A stretch of 64,000 nucleotides of DNA from Nemopilema nomurai (taxonomy: Eukaryota; Cnidaria; Scyphozoa; Rhizostomeae; Rhizostomatidae): positions 2,154,388 to 2,218,387 of the forward strand of contig ML133422.1 of assembly GCA_003864495.1 (NCBI GenBank), written 5' to 3'. The notes under the pieces are model-generated. The model saw nothing but the letters and a program-made list of their open reading frames with translations. It had not been told where the DNA came from and searched no databases. This document shows, piece after piece, positions 62,311 to 64,000 of this stretch (positions are counted from its first letter, which is position 1; each line of letters opens with the position of its first letter). The position numbers and the translations under genes were made by a program.

Positions 62311-62450
62311 TTAGTTTTTGCATACTTAAAGTAAATTTTTCGTCCGACACATCTCAGAGTATGCAAAGGTCGGAAAATATCCAAAAGCTGACAGAATAAA
62401 TAGCCAGTTGCGGATCGAAAACACTAGAGGGTGATAAGAATAGCGCGTGA
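62311..62450. repeat. dispersed hairpin repeat, copy 2
   Basis: TTAGTTTTTGCATACTTAAA through CGTCCGACACATCTCAGAGTATGCAAA, then GTCGGAAAATATCC, GACAGAATAAATAGCCAG and GATAAGAATAGCGCGTGATT. The longest copy seen. Confidence 0.75.
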
Positions 62451-63402
62451 TTGGTTTCAATATCGGGAGAACTTACAACATAAAGCGACAAAATATAATG
62501 GCAGCAACAGGTGGAAATAGTTTTCGTGCGATACTTCCATAACGATAGAAAATGCAGAATAGGAGATATTATCACTAGATCTATGAATGTTAAATTAGCT
62601 ATGAAAAGAGCTTAAAATTATTTGGTGTCAAGTTTTTCTGTTATATTCGTAGCGTGTAAAAAGTCACTAGAGAAAACATTTCGGACAGAGAGAGGATTTC
62701 CCCTAACCAGATAGCTGGTAAAACTGCACTGATAAATGAGGGCGCTAGGAAGTCACGTTTATGGTTATCTCACGTGCTGAATGGTTCCAAATCGAAATAA
62801 GTTGTGAGTACATTGTCGTGGTGTGCTTCTCACTGTTCGGTTCAATCATGTGTTTGTGGGGTTCATAAAGCAAAGGCATATACTTTGCTTCTCTTTTAAA
62901 CCGAAAATATACCTCGTCTTCTAATGTTAAATCTTTCAGCTAGGAAAAATAGACTCTGAACAAGCCTATTACTTCCGTTAGTAACAGCTATTCTTGCGGC
63001 ATAAAATCAATTGCGTAGGTTTTTAAGTGCCTGAAAGTGAGTTTACAAGTAGATACATATCGCTGTCCCTCCAAAAATACCAACTAATTTTGACCTGTCA
63101 ACTGAAGGAAAAAACGCCTGATCTGAACATTACTATTGCTCAACCATTTGAAATAAAGAATAAATAGAATGCTGATTAATATTAAACGTTAGAAGGGAGC
63201 GCATGCTTCCTTCAAAATCTCTGACAGTAATATCAAGAAAACGATTCAAAAAATATTCTTTTAATTATACTACTAGTTTAAAGAAATGTGATGTAGATTA
63301 CCAGTTCGGCGTAATTCTGAACGGCAAAGGAGAGAATCATTACTTCACGGTTTATATTTTGTACTGCAAAATTTCAAAAGGGACAATACAGCGGAGCTAT
63401 TT

Positions 63403-63540
63403 CATTTTTGCATACTCAAAGCGCTATTTCCTACAATTCTCCTCAGAGTATTCAAACATTGGAAAATGGTCATTAGGTGACAGAATAAATTGCCAGTAGA
63501 AGATGAAGCACCACGTGAGGATTGTGTGGAAGATTGGCTC
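63403..63540. repeat. dispersed hairpin repeat, copy 3
   Basis: ATTTTTGCATACTCAAAGCG, CTCCTCAGAGTATTCAAACATT, then GACAGAATAAATTGCCAG and CCACGTGAGGATTG. Same order of blocks as copy 2. Confidence 0.7.
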
Positions 63541-64000
63541 TGATTAGACCATCAAAGTTTACTGTCACCTGCTTAAAAGAATGTCATTAGAATCTCTTTC
63601 CATTTATACGGATTATTGCATAGAAACGGACTAATTGACCTGCCCTACGATTCGTTATGGCGTAAAAGCAAAAAGGAGATTTAGCAGCGTTTACAAGTGG
63701 CCCATGAAGAAAATTCGCGGCACGTTTCCGTATTTTCCTATCATAGACAAAAAAAGTAACAGTTAAAAAGTTTAAGGGTCGTTTGACAGGAGCCCACTGG
63801 AATCACATTGCACAATTTTCCAATGTTTAATGCAGCCCAAACCGATCATAATGTATCATTGTTACATGTTTATTCTAGATTGAATGAAAAATGAATCAAC
63901 GGCAAATATTTAAGTGGAGCTTTGCAAAAATCGTAAAAGCAATAAAAATGTAATAACAATAAAAAATTAATAGCAATAAAAAATTAATAGAAATGAAAAG

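Larger units (their letters stand above)
60069..64000. other. region downstream of receptor 2
   Basis: Holds the 3'-untranslated region, simple and tandem repeats, and two dispersed repeat copies. No further gene is supported. The last 60 bp are A-rich low complexity. Confidence 0.4.

Overview
This window is animal nuclear DNA: AT-rich, with long introns, GT-AG splice sites and many short repeats. The gene content suggests a marine invertebrate, most likely a cnidarian such as a coral or anemone. That placement is inference. No rRNA, tRNA gene, CRISPR array or bacterial feature is visible.

Three multi-exon genes can be assembled by joining exons whose splice phases agree. (1) On the minus strand at about 2.1-10.05 kb lies a BCAP/BANK1/Dof-family signalling adaptor (PIK3AP1-like), with part of a TIR domain, a TIG/DBB region, ankyrin repeats and YxxM motifs that in this family recruit PI3-kinase p85. 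Its 5' end was not found, and one TIR-type exon does not join in phase to the next. (2) On the minus strand at 13.6-21.55 kb is a complete six-exon nicotinic-type Cys-loop receptor subunit of 496 residues. It has the vicinal cysteine pair of alpha subunits. (3) On the plus strand at 53.63-60.07 kb is a second complete six-exon subunit of 491 residues. It lacks the vicinal cysteines and has glutamate at the pore 6' position. The two receptor genes point away from each other across about 32 kb. Both have internal exons of exactly 45, 110 and 300 nt, so they are clear paralogues. They may encode an alpha and a non-alpha partner.

The 32 kb between the receptor genes holds no gene I can assemble. 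It contains a dead DNA transposon (23.67-26.04 kb, TTAA-flanked, with a broken Kolobok/Mutator-like transposase), minisatellites, microsatellites, an AT-rich block, and weak single-exon candidates: a cysteine-rich 90-nt exon, a GPCR-like remnant and an ORF with a signal-peptide-like start.

The most unusual structure is a 1.9-kb array of a 34-bp unit inside an intron of the adaptor gene. Because the unit is 1 mod 3 in length and free of stops, it keeps long plus-strand frames open, up to 424 codons. Other elements include a TA-flanked MITE with GGGGGCTTATTCGA repeats in receptor 2, a tRNA-derived SINE in receptor 1, a perfect 25-bp inverted repeat, and a dispersed repeat family with at least three copies.
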